Shown: positions 45,382-55,444 of the stretch, in pieces
Layout: each line of letters begins with the position of its first letter
How positions within the stretch are numbered: the first letter of the stretch is position 1
Assembly (NCBI RefSeq): GCF_005924265.1
Contig: NZ_VCLB01000006.1
Span: forward strand, 124,001 to 188,000
DNA: 64,000 nt
Origin: Martelella lutilitoris
Lineage (GTDB): Bacteria > Pseudomonadota > Alphaproteobacteria > Rhizobiales > Rhizobiaceae
Reading direction: 5' to 3'
Translations under genes and position numbers: made by a program
Notes under the pieces: model-generated
Database searches by the model: none
What the model saw: only the letters and a program-made list of their open reading frames with translations
What the model was told of the DNA's origin: nothing

Positions 45382-45410
45382 GACAGGCCGGAGCGATACC
45401 CCGGCCTGTC
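45382..45410. terminator. Hairpin between the doxX gene and the fused acyltransferase gene
   Basis: Perfect 10-bp stem GACAGGCCGG / CCGGCCTGTC with a 9-base loop, about 80 bases after the doxX stop codon. No T-run, so it may be a Rho-dependent or structural element. Confidence 0.45.
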
Positions 45411-45491
45411 ATCGAAAAGGCGGACCGCGCCCGAAAGGGGACGGCTAATGATGATATTGCCGGACCAATCGCCGGCCATATGACGCGGCGC

Positions 45492-45878
45492 TCAGCGCTT
45501 CCTCTTGCCGTCGAGACTGAAGGCCCCGGGACCGGCAAAAACCATGTAGAGGAAAACGAAGCAGAACAGGATGGCCGCGTCGCCGCCGTTGAGCGCCGGG
45601 AAAAAGCTGTTGGGCGCGTGGAACATGAAATAGGCGACCGCCATCATGCCCGACAGCACGAAGGCCGAGATCCGGGTGTATAGCCCGACGATGATCAGCG
45701 CGCCGCCGACGATTTCGAGAATGCCGCCGAACCACAGCAGCGAGAACATTGGCGGATGCATGTCGGACACAGGAAAATGCAGGATTTTCTGGGTGCCGTG
45801 TTCAAGGAAGAGCAGGCCGGAAACGACCCTGAGGAGCGCCAGGAAATAGGGCGCCATCGGCTGCAGCATTTTATTCAT
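45492..45878 (-). CDS. DoxX-family membrane protein
   Basis: A 128-residue four-helix DoxX protein. Signs: YFLALLRVVSGLLFLEHGTQKILHFP (~11-36; R-x-x-x-G-x-x-F-x-x-H-G-x-x-K), FGGILEIVGGALIIVGLYTRISAFVLSGMMAVAYFMFHAP (~50-89), ILFCFVFLYMVFAGPGAFSLDG (~103-124). DoxX relatives sit with thiosulfate:quinone oxidoreductase or in mycobacteria with redox-stress complexes; the precise role here is not known. ATG 45878 (MNKMLQPMAPYF) with AGAGAATGAATAA upstream; longer upstream frames are not supported. Confidence 0.86.
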   Translation of the reverse strand: MNKMLQPMAPYFLALLRVVSGLLFLEHGTQKILHFPVSDMHPPMFSLLWFGGILEIVGGALIIVGLYTRISAFVLSGMMAVAYFMFHAPNSFFPALNGGDAAILFCFVFLYMVFAGPGAFSLDGKRKR

Positions 45879-46156
45879 TCTCTGTCTCCATACGGTCTTT
45901 TCAAGTGAACGGCGTCTACACAAGACCGCCTCGTCTGCCCGGCACAATAGCTGAAAATTCAGGGAGTGAAACATCTTCCGTAGTGAACAGTCAGTCGCCT
46001 GAACGCGCGGCATGGCAGGAGACGCGCCGTTTTCGACGCGCCGGCCAAAACCGTGGGCCGTGCGACATCGACGGATTGAAGTTCGCCATTTCCGCCCATA
46101 TAGTCGCCCGACATTGAGGAGACCGGACACCGGCGCCGGACAAGGAGATCAAGACG

Positions 46157-48475
<2,319 letters not shown>

Positions 48476-48972
48476 ATTCGTCTCGCGTTCGGCTGCACTT
48501 CAACCGACATGGTCGGGCGAAACATCGCCGTCGGCAAACCACCCTGCATCTTCCGGAGATGCTTGGTTTGAACAGGTTAGAGAGTCCTTTGTGCGCCCGA
48601 ATGGACGCACGGCTCTCTAGCCGACCCCTGCTTCGACGGTCGCGTGAACTGGTTTGAATAGCGCCGCCTCGGCCGTGCCGGGCGGCGCTTCCATTCACGA
48701 CGTTCCGCCATTGTCATGCGGGCTGTGGAGCCGGTGCGGCCTTTCCGCATGAACCGGAAACTGCGTCAAACGGCATCGCGCCCAGAATTACCCGTAAAAA
48801 GTGAGTCTTTCGCATTGACGCAACTCGACATCACCAGCGGTGTATGTATATTGCTATATAAGGTTGCAGAAAAACAGGGCAACTTCCTTTTCTTGTCTGA
48901 TGGGTGCGCGGCAAGCCGCGATTCACTTATTAGATAAAAGAAAACAATAATAAAAACGAGTGGGATGAGGGT
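48476..48972. other. 497-base intergenic region between maeB and the luxR-type gene
   Basis: No gene supported. The first part holds a two-hairpin repeat (48546-48620, listed separately). From about 48800 to 48970 the sequence becomes strongly AT-rich just ahead of the LuxR-type gene (e.g. TATGTATATTGCTATATAAG and AAAGAAAACAATAATAAAAA), a likely promoter or nucleoid-protein site, but I could not define -35/-10 boxes with confidence. The ribosome site of the regulator gene appears to be GGGATGAGGG. Confidence 0.5.
48546..48620. repeat. Two-hairpin palindromic repeat, copy 1
   Basis: A short hairpin GCATCT-TCCGG-AGATGC (48546-48562) is followed by a 50-base palindrome (48571-48620) that begins AACAGGTTAGAG and ends GGCTCTCTAG. 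The stem is formed by TTAGAGAG / CTCTCTA(G) outside and GTGCG..CC / GG..CGCAC inside. It matches 44 of 50 bases of the element at 55638-55687, with a compensatory base pair change (A-T here, C-G there). Confidence 0.8.
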
Positions 48973-49698
48973 ATGCGGCCACCTGCGGAAGATAAAATTG
49001 TTCAATTTATACGCGAACTTGACGCGGCCGCCGAAACTGAAACCCTTGCCAGACTTCTCGCAGAGATTGCATCCCACTTCGGCCTGATCCATTTCACCCT
49101 GATGGATGTGCCGAGACCGAAAGCGGCAATCATTCCGGCCCTTGTGCACTGTACCACGCTTCCGCGCCCGTTTATCGAATCCCATGATCACGTCGGTCTG
49201 TTGCGCTTCATTCCCGGTTCACCCACGCACCGGCGCGCCGGTGCGCCAATGCAATGGTCGCTTGCCGACATTGACAACCCCGATGACCTGAGCCGGACGG
49301 ATTTCGCCCAGCGCATGCGCGCCTTGAGGATCACCATGGGGATCGTGTTCACCCTGGCTGCCGATGCCAACCACCAGACCGGGCTCCTGTTCTTTGGCGA
49401 TCGCGAGCCGCTGGGCAGCAAGGAGGAATTCGCCCTTACCCGCATCGCCCGGCGCGCGCTCAGGCGTCACGGTGAACTGCGCGATCATCACGGCCAGCAG
49501 ATCGGAAGCCTGTCGGCGCGCGAAAAGGAGGGGATCCGCTGGACGGCGGAGGGCAAGACCTCGCACGAAATAGGCGGCATTCTGGGTCTTTCGGACCATA
49601 CGGTGAACGCCTATCTCGCCAACGCCATCCGCAAGATGGATTGCGTCAACCGGGCGCAACTCGTCGCCAAGGCGATCCGCTTCAACATCATCGACTGA
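48973..49698 (+). CDS. LuxR-type transcriptional regulator with autoinducer-binding-like domain
   Basis: A 241-residue regulator. N-terminal ~15-150: autoinducer-binding-like (GAF-type) domain with LARLLAEIASHFGLIHFTLMDVP and GVRFTLAADANHQTGLLFF-type strands (GIVFTLAADANHQTGLLFFGD). C-terminal ~178-241: LuxR helix-turn-helix, LSAREKEGIRWTAEGKTSHEIGGILGLSDHTVNAYLANAIRKMDCVNRAQLVAKAIRF, with E-x-L-x-W-x-A-x-G-K-T typical of quorum-type LuxR. No luxI synthase is near, so it is a LuxR solo by context. ATG/GTG at 48973. The two acylhomoserine-lactone Trp/Tyr/Asp residues are not all apparent, so ligand binding is uncertain. Confidence 0.8.
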   Translation: MRPPAEDKIVQFIRELDAAAETETLARLLAEIASHFGLIHFTLMDVPRPKAAIIPALVHCTTLPRPFIESHDHVGLLRFIPGSPTHRRAGAPMQWSLADIDNPDDLSRTDFAQRMRALRITMGIVFTLAADANHQTGLLFFGDREPLGSKEEFALTRIARRALRRHGELRDHHGQQIGSLSAREKEGIRWTAEGKTSHEIGGILGLSDHTVNAYLANAIRKMDCVNRAQLVAKAIRFNIID

Positions 49699-49758
49699 TG
49701 AAGTCGCGCGGCCAGATTCAAATCGCCGCCGCGGCCTCGCCTCTGGGACGCAGGCCCA

Positions 49759-50340
49759 CTACCTGCGACCGGTCTTTTCCTTCCAGTGCTTGCGGCAATA
49801 GGAGACATAGCGGTCGTTGCCGCCGACCTCGATCTGCGGCCCGTCGAGCGCGACATTGCCCGCGTCGTCAAGCCGGACCACCATGGTCGCCTTGCGGCCG
49901 CAATGGCAGATCGTACGCACCTCGCGCGTTTCGTCCGCCAGTACAAACAACTCTCGTGAAGCTGGAAACAGCTCGCCGCGAAAATCGGATCGAAGGCCAT
50001 AGGCCATGACCGGCAGGCCCAGTTCGTCCACGATCCGCGCAAGCTGCCAGACATGATCGGCGGTGGCGAAATGCGCCTCGTCGACAAACAGGCAGTCGAT
50101 GACTTTCTCGCCATTCAGCTTCCCGGCCAGTTCGAAGAGATCGGTTTCCGGCCCGAAGGTTACGGCATCGGACTTCAGCCCGATACGGGACGAGACGACG
50201 CCCTTGCCGGCCCTGTCGTCGAGCTCTGCCAGCAGGATCACCGCATGCATGCCCCGTTCGCGGTAATTATAGGCCGCCTGCAGCAGCAGCGTTGATTTCC
50301 CCGCATTCATCGTCGCGAAATAATAGTGAAGCTTGGCCAT
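49759..50340 (-). CDS. tdk: Thymidine kinase
   Basis: A 193-residue type II thymidine kinase of the salvage pathway, phosphorylating thymidine to dTMP. P-loop: FATMNAGKSTLLLQAAYNYRERG (8-30); lid region and catalytic Glu in CLFVDEAHFATADHVWQLARIVDELG (~82); VMAYGLRSDFRGELFPASRELFVLAD (~108-133) with the FRGELFP-type dTTP/substrate loop; and the zinc-binding cysteines CHCGRKA and CRKHWKEK near the C terminus. ATG 50340. Divergent from choV with about 200 bases between the starts. Confidence 0.94.
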   Translation of the reverse strand: MAKLHYYFATMNAGKSTLLLQAAYNYRERGMHAVILLAELDDRAGKGVVSSRIGLKSDAVTFGPETDLFELAGKLNGEKVIDCLFVDEAHFATADHVWQLARIVDELGLPVMAYGLRSDFRGELFPASRELFVLADETREVRTICHCGRKATMVVRLDDAGNVALDGPQIEVGGNDRYVSYCRKHWKEKTGRR

Positions 50341-50542
50341 GTTCCCGATCCTTCCGGCTTCCTTTTGCCGAAAACGACCGGCATCGATAAAGCGCAAAAT
50401 TCCGCAAGTCACAGGAAAGAGGCAAGGCCGGACGTCGATGGCTGCGGCACGCGCGCCCTTGTCGCAACGCCCGGTTTGTGGAAGAGATCGCGCAGGCGCG
50501 TCGTCGCCCTTCTCACCATCCTCTGCTTCGAAAGTCCTTTTC

Positions 50543-51613
50543 ATGAACAAGGCCCTCGAACTGCGAAATATAGACATTGTGTACGGCAAACGCCCGGGAC
50601 GCGCGCTGCCGCTGATCGATGCCGGCCTTTCGCGCGACGAGATCCTGAAGAAAACCGGAAATCTCGTCGGCGTCAGCGATGCATCGCTTGTGGTCGGCGA
50701 GGGCGAGATCGTCGTCCTGATGGGGCTTTCGGGATCCGGCAAATCAACGCTTCTGCGCGCCGTCAACGGCCTGGCGCCGGTAACGCGCGGCGATGTGGAG
50801 GTCTATACGGAGCAAGGGCCGGTCAACCCCTATAAGGACGGCGGCCGCGCGCTTCGGGCCCTGCGAAACCGTTCGGTGGCCATGGTTTTCCAGCAATTCG
50901 CCCTGTTGCCATGGCGCAGCGTGGCCGAGAATGTCGGCTTCGGGCTGGAACTTGCCGGCATTGCGAAGAAGGAGAAACGCGAGCGGATCGAGGAGCAGCT
51001 GGCGCTTGTCGGCCTTGCGGAATGGGCCGACCAGCCCGTTGACGCGCTTTCCGGCGGTATGCAGCAGCGTGTGGGGCTGGCGCGCGCCCTTGCCACCGGC
51101 GCCCCGATATTGCTGATGGACGAACCGTTCTCCGCGCTTGACCCGCTCATCCGCGCTCATCTGCAGGATGAGTTGCTCTCGCTTCAGGAGCGGTTGAAGA
51201 AAACCATCCTGTTCGTCAGTCATGATCTCGATGAGGCCATCAAGCTCGGCAACCGGATCGCGATCATGCATGCAGGCAGGATCATCCAGACCGGAACGGC
51301 GCGCGAAATCGTCAGAAGGCCGGCAAGCAGCTATGTTGCCGACTTCGTTGCCCATGCCAACCGCTTCGCCTTCCTCACGGCCGAAGACATCATGCAGCCG
51401 GTGACCGATCGGGCCAGTCTTGATGTGCGGATTTCGGCAACCGTGAAGCCCGGTACATCCGCAGCCGTGCTGCTGCGTGCGCTTTGCGAGCGCCCCGGCA
51501 CGATTGGCGTCATCGATCGCGGCCGGATTGCCGGAACCATCACCGAGCAGGACATGATGATCCATCTTGCCGCCGCCCGTCCGAACGAGACTGAAAAAGA
51601 AACGAACCGATGA
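50543..51613 (+). CDS. choV: Choline-type ABC transporter ATP-binding protein (ChoV/ProV/OpuA family)
   Basis: A 356-residue ATPase of a quaternary-amine uptake system. Walker A: VVLMGLSGSGKSTLLRAVNGLAP (59-81); Q-loop VFQQFALLPWRSVAENVGFGLEL; signature LSGGMQQRVGLARALATGAPILLMDEPFSALDP (~170-200) including Walker B; switch His in FVSHDLDEAIKLG. C-terminal ~275-350 resembles a CBS pair (MQPVTDRASLDVRISATV). The N-terminal insert GKRPGRALPLIDAGLSRDEILKKTGNLVGVSDAS is characteristic of ChoV. The usual choX (binding protein) and choW (permease) are absent on either side, so it is an orphan here. Its stop overlaps the hugZ start (ATGA). Confidence 0.86.
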   Translation: MNKALELRNIDIVYGKRPGRALPLIDAGLSRDEILKKTGNLVGVSDASLVVGEGEIVVLMGLSGSGKSTLLRAVNGLAPVTRGDVEVYTEQGPVNPYKDGGRALRALRNRSVAMVFQQFALLPWRSVAENVGFGLELAGIAKKEKRERIEEQLALVGLAEWADQPVDALSGGMQQRVGLARALATGAPILLMDEPFSALDPLIRAHLQDELLSLQERLKKTILFVSHDLDEAIKLGNRIAIMHAGRIIQTGTAREIVRRPASSYVADFVAHANRFAFLTAEDIMQPVTDRASLDVRISATVKPGTSAAVLLRALCERPGTIGVIDRGRIAGTITEQDMMIHLAAARPNETEKETNR

Positions 51614-52326
51614 AGAAAACCGTCCTGCGCGAAACGGATGAAACCGCGATAGCGCTTGCCCGCCGGCTCGTCCGCGAGGCTCCCTATGCCGCAATCGCCG
51701 TCAATGAACCGAAGACCGGATTTCCGCTCGCAAGCCGCGTTCTGCTGGCAACCGACATTGACGGCGCGCCGGCAATCCTGGTTTCCGGACTTTCGGTCCA
51801 CACGCGGGCGATCGAAGCGGACAACCGCGTTTCTATCCTGACCGGAGAGCCGGCCAAGGGCGATCCGCTGGCCCATCCGCGCCTGACCACGCGCTGCCAC
51901 GCGCGCCTTATCGAGCGGGGAAGCGAGAACCACTTTCGGTTGCGCCAGCGTTTTCTCAACCGTCATAAGAAAGCAAAAACTTACATTGACTTTCCCGATT
52001 TCAACCTGTTCCGGCTGGAGCCGGTCTCGGCCAACCTCAATGGCGGATTCGGAAAGGCCTATGCGATCGACGGCACGGATATCGTCCGACCCGACGCCTT
52101 GTCGGCGTACGGATGGTTCAAATCCGGCGACATAGAAAAGTATGCGGAAATCATGCTTCGAGAAGTCGAAAATCGAGACTTCACCTTTGTAGATATCGAT
52201 CCTGAAGGTATATATTTCAGAAAGCTCCGAAATATAGCTTGGCATGAGTTTGATAAAGTCGTGACTAATCACGATGAAATGCTTGAAATTGTCCACGATC
52301 TTGCCGGCAAAATACCCAAAATTTAA
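51610..52326 (+). CDS. HugZ-family heme oxygenase-like (PNPOx-fold) protein
   Basis: A 238-residue protein: split-barrel flavin-reductase-like N-terminal domain (~5-145; LVREAPYAAIAVNEPKTGFPLASRVLLATDIDGAPAILVSGLSVHTRAIEADNRVSILTGE) and a C-terminal extension (~150-235; the DUF2470/HugZ region, LRNIAWHEFDKVV). HugZ of Helicobacter and related proteins cleave heme using a C-terminal His; LRNIAWHEF holds a candidate. The last 60 codons are markedly AT-rich (Asp/Ile/Phe-rich DFTFVDIDPEGIYFRK), unlike the first part. It starts four bases inside choV, which is translational coupling; why a heme-related gene is coupled to a choline ATPase is not evident. Confidence 0.8.
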   Translation: MKKTVLRETDETAIALARRLVREAPYAAIAVNEPKTGFPLASRVLLATDIDGAPAILVSGLSVHTRAIEADNRVSILTGEPAKGDPLAHPRLTTRCHARLIERGSENHFRLRQRFLNRHKKAKTYIDFPDFNLFRLEPVSANLNGGFGKAYAIDGTDIVRPDALSAYGWFKSGDIEKYAEIMLREVENRDFTFVDIDPEGIYFRKLRNIAWHEFDKVVTNHDEMLEIVHDLAGKIPKI

Positions 52327-52412
52327 GATTACTTTTTTATAAAAGCTTGTGTAAGTTTCTTTGTGAATACAAAACTTGTCTAGCGTCGATGTCCAGAAAA
52401 GGAAGCACGACC

Positions 52413-52733
52413 GTGAGAACAAACACACAAACGGACAAAACCGCTGTCGCAGCCTGTCTTCTCGCCGCCATGGCCAACCCGAAGCGCCTCCAGATATTAT
52501 GCGTTCTGATCGAGAACGAGATGCCGGTCGGCGCGCTTGCCAACAGGGTAGGGTTGAGTCAGTCTGCGCTCTCGCAACACCTCTCGAAGTTGCGAGCGCA
52601 GAACCTGGTGGAGACCCGACGCGAGGCACAGACGATCTATTACAGCACCCATGCGGAGCCGGTGAAGAAGCTGCTCGATACGCTCGATGACATTTATGAC
52701 CGGTCGGGCTGGCGCGATACGCTCGTCGGCTGA
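52413..52733 (+). CDS. nolR: NolR-like ArsR/SmtB-family transcriptional regulator
   Basis: About 106 residues from GTG 52413, which has AAGGAAG seven bases ahead; an in-frame ATG at 52389 lacks a site and would add eight residues. The winged-helix core is LLAAMANPKRLQILCVLIENEMPVGALANRVGLSQSALSQHLSKLRAQNLVETRREAQTIYYSTHA, close in pattern to the rhizobial global repressor NolR (nod gene and core-metabolism regulator), including MANPKRL and the recognition helix SQSALSQHLSKLRAQNLV. No cysteine metal site is present, so it is not an arsenic sensor. Downstream of hugZ by about 90 bases. Confidence 0.85.
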   Translation: MRTNTQTDKTAVAACLLAAMANPKRLQILCVLIENEMPVGALANRVGLSQSALSQHLSKLRAQNLVETRREAQTIYYSTHAEPVKKLLDTLDDIYDRSGWRDTLVG

Positions 52734-52946
52734 GATTGGGAACTCCGTCCGGATCGACGGCGGACACCGTTCCGGGCGCATTCTTTCGGGGATTGACCGT
52801 TCAGGCCGTTCGGCGACCGCGCCTCAATCCCTTTTCAAAGAAACGATCCGGCGCAGGCAAACGGCATTTCCGGCGCCCACGCCTTCCAGCTTGACGGCGC
52901 TCCATCCGCTGATAACGTGCTCCTCCGTATAATTCCAAAAAAGTAT

Positions 52947-52963
52947 GACCCGGCAAACGGGTC
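52947..52963 (+). other. Small hairpin in the omega-aminotransferase leader
   Basis: 6-bp stem GACCCG / CGGGTC with loop GCAAA, followed by GCTTTCTTC and only about 22 bases from the aminotransferase start. It could act as an attenuator or merely overlap the leader; support is weak. Confidence 0.3.
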
Positions 52964-52985
52964 GCTTTCTTCTGTGGAGCAGCTC

Positions 52986-54308
52986 ATGTCCGACCGCGTC
53001 GCCCCCAACAACCTCGAAGCCTTCTGGATGCCGTTTACCGCGAACCGGCAATTCAAGAAGGCGCCACGCATGTTCGCCTCGGCCAAGGACATGTATTACA
53101 AGACGGTCGACGGTCGCACCGTACTCGACGGCACGGCCGGGCTCTGGTGCGTCAATGCCGGCCATTGCCGCCCGAAGATCACCGAGGCAATCCGCGCCCA
53201 GGCCGGCGAACTGGATTATGCCCCCGCCTTCCAGCTTGGCCACCCGAAAGCCTTCGAACTGGCCAACCGCCTGGTGGACCTCGCGCCTCAGGGCATGGGC
53301 CACGTTTTCTACACCAATTCCGGTTCAGAATCCGTCGACACCGCGCTGAAGATCGCGCTGGCCTACCACCGCGTGAAAGGCCAGGGCGAGCGCTTCCGCC
53401 TGATTGGCCGCGAGCGCGCCTATCACGGCATCAATTTCGGCGGCACCTCCGTCGGCGGCATCGTCTCGAACCGCAAGATGTTCGGCACGCTTTTGACCGG
53501 CGTCGACCACATTCCCCACACCCATCTGCCGGAGAAGAACGCTTTCACCAGGGGCCAACCCGAACACGGCGCCGACCTTGCCGACACGCTGGAGCGGATT
53601 GTCGCGCTGCATGATCCCTCCACCGTCGCCGCCGTGATCGTCGAACCCGTTGCCGGCTCCACCGGCGTCCTCATCCCGCCGAAGGGCTATCTCCAGCGGC
53701 TGCGCGAAATCTGCGACAAGCACGGCATCCTGCTGATTTTTGACGAGGTAATCACCGGCTTCGGGCGCATTGGCGCGCCGTTTGCCGCCGAATATTTCGG
53801 TGTCACGCCGGATATCATGACCACGGCCAAGGGACTGACCAACGGCGTCATCCCGATGGGCGCGGTTTTTGTCAGGGACGAAATCCATGACGCCTTCATG
53901 CATGGTCCGGAGCACATGATCGAGTTCATGCACGGCTATACCTATTCGGGCAACCCGATCGCGTCCGCCGCCGGCCTCGCGACGCTCGAGACCTATCAGG
54001 ACGAGGGCCTGCTGACCCGGGCAAAGGAGCTTTCGCCCTATTGGGAAGAGCAGCTTCACAGCCTGAAGGACTGCCCGCATGTGATCGATATCCGCAATCT
54101 CGGTCTGATCGGCGCAATCGAACTGGAGCCGATCGCCGGCGAACCGACCAAGCGCGCCTTCTCCGCCTTCCTGAAGGCCTATGACGACGGTCTCCTGATC
54201 CGCACCACCGGAGACATCATCGCGCTGTCGCCGCCGCTGATCATCTCCAAGGCGGAGATCGACGAGTTGTTCGACAAGCTGCGCAAGGTGCTGATGAACA
54301 ATATCTGA
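52986..54308 (+). CDS. Class III omega-aminotransferase (beta-alanine/pyruvate-type)
   Basis: A 440-residue PLP enzyme, most like beta-alanine:pyruvate transaminase (BauA/OapT). Start ATG 52986 (MSDRVAPNNLEAFWMPFTANRQFKKAPRMF). PLP pocket: YTNSGSESVDTALKIALAYHRVKGQGERFRLIGRERAYHGINFGGTS (~105-152); LIFDEVITGFGRIGAPFAAEYFGVTPDIMTTAKGLTNGVIPMGAVF (~255-300) with the Schiff-base lysine in TTAKGL; YTYSGNPIASAAGLATLE. The early W-M-P-F-T-x-N-R-x-F motif is a mark of beta-alanine-type transaminases. Acts in beta-alanine or polyamine catabolism. Confidence 0.9.
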   Translation: MSDRVAPNNLEAFWMPFTANRQFKKAPRMFASAKDMYYKTVDGRTVLDGTAGLWCVNAGHCRPKITEAIRAQAGELDYAPAFQLGHPKAFELANRLVDLAPQGMGHVFYTNSGSESVDTALKIALAYHRVKGQGERFRLIGRERAYHGINFGGTSVGGIVSNRKMFGTLLTGVDHIPHTHLPEKNAFTRGQPEHGADLADTLERIVALHDPSTVAAVIVEPVAGSTGVLIPPKGYLQRLREICDKHGILLIFDEVITGFGRIGAPFAAEYFGVTPDIMTTAKGLTNGVIPMGAVFVRDEIHDAFMHGPEHMIEFMHGYTYSGNPIASAAGLATLETYQDEGLLTRAKELSPYWEEQLHSLKDCPHVIDIRNLGLIGAIELEPIAGEPTKRAFSAFLKAYDDGLLIRTTGDIIALSPPLIISKAEIDELFDKLRKVLMNNI

Positions 54309-54317
54309 GCGGCTGAT

Positions 54318-54346
54318 ACCCGGCGGCCGCGTCGCTTCCGCCGGGT
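54318..54346 (+). terminator. Hairpin after the omega-aminotransferase gene
   Basis: Perfect 9-bp stem ACCCGGCGG / CCGCCGGGT with an 11-base loop, about 10 bases after the stop codon; followed by TCGACCTCC rather than a T-run. Probable terminator of the aminotransferase transcript. Confidence 0.5.
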
Positions 54347-54388
54347 TCGACCTCCCGCCCCGAGCAACAGAACCATGGGACCCTGATC

Positions 54389-55261
54389 ATGACCGACGCC
54401 GTCCGCATCGCAAACGAAGACCTTGCCGTCACCGTCTCGCCGCTGGGCGCCGAAACGCAATCGCTGAAAACCGCCGACGGGAGAGACTGGCTGTGGGACG
54501 GCGACCCGGAATTCTGGACCGGACGCGCGCCGATCCTGTTTCCGATCGTCGGCAAGGCGCCCGAGGACCGGGTGGAGATCGATGGCAAAACCTTTGCCAT
54601 GAAACAGCACGGCTTTGCCCGAAAGAGCCTCTTCACGCTCGAAGAGCAGACGGCGACGCTCTGCCGCTTCGTCCTGACCGACACGCATGAAACACGCCAA
54701 TCCTACCCTTTCGCCTTCCGCCTCGCGATCGAACATGTGCTGGAAGGAAAAACGCTCACCGTTTCGGCAACGGTCGAGAACAGGAATGAGCGACCGATGC
54801 CCTTCGGCTTCGGCTTCCACCCCGCCTTCTGCTGGCCGATGCCCGGCATGGACAAGGGCCACGTCCACCACATCTCCCTGGCGAACCGGAACGAACCGGC
54901 AATGATCCGGCTGCGCGACGGCCTTCTGGACCTGGCCCCTCTTCCCTCGCCCTTTTCGGAAGGAATCCTCGCGCTCGACCATGATTATTTCGAGGACGAC
55001 GCTATGATCTTTCCGGAAGGCGCCGGCGACCGCCTCACCTTTAGCGCCGAAGACGGGCCCGCGCTCCATTTCGCCTTTGAGGGCCTTCCCAATCTGGCGC
55101 TCTGGACCAAGCCCGGCGCGCCCTATATCTGCGTCGAGCCCTGGCACGGAATGGCCGCGGCCAACGGCAAGGGGGGAGCCCTTGAGGCACGACCCTTTAC
55201 CAAGATCCTGCCGCCGGGCGAAAGCACCTGCTTCTCGTGGTCGGTTGAAATAGACGCGTAG
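54389..55261 (+). CDS. Aldose 1-epimerase family protein
   Basis: A 290-residue galactose-mutarotase-fold protein. Start ATG 54389 (MTDAVRIANEDLAVTVSPLGAETQSLKTADGRDWLWDGDPEFWTGRAPILFPIVGK) is canonical for the YeaD/LacX-type 'aldose 1-epimerase family'. KQHGFARKSLFTLEEQ and PFGFGFHPAFCWPM (~140-153) contain the catalytic His; EPWHGMAAANGKGGALEARPFTKILPPGES near 250 supplies the catalytic Glu. Probably interconverts anomers of hexoses or hexose-6-phosphates. Its neighbour, GH13 alpha-glucosidase, fits a sugar context. Confidence 0.9.
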   Translation: MTDAVRIANEDLAVTVSPLGAETQSLKTADGRDWLWDGDPEFWTGRAPILFPIVGKAPEDRVEIDGKTFAMKQHGFARKSLFTLEEQTATLCRFVLTDTHETRQSYPFAFRLAIEHVLEGKTLTVSATVENRNERPMPFGFGFHPAFCWPMPGMDKGHVHHISLANRNEPAMIRLRDGLLDLAPLPSPFSEGILALDHDYFEDDAMIFPEGAGDRLTFSAEDGPALHFAFEGLPNLALWTKPGAPYICVEPWHGMAAANGKGGALEARPFTKILPPGESTCFSWSVEIDA

Positions 55262-55444
55262 GGAAAACGGGCACGGATACTATCCACAGCCCACTCCAGG
55301 AACTATCGACGACACAAGATTCCCATTGCCGAAATCCTGACAATGCCTCATCGGTAGAGAAAATCGGATCGCTCAACCATGTGTAGCGATATTCTGTCGG
55401 CCCGCCGGACACCTGAGCGCGCCGCCGTTTTCGGGGATCTCCAG

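Noticed and set aside
52389-52733. NolR-like gene as an arsenic or metal sensor
   Set aside because: ArsR fold, but no cysteine metal-binding site; the sequence pattern is closer to NolR.
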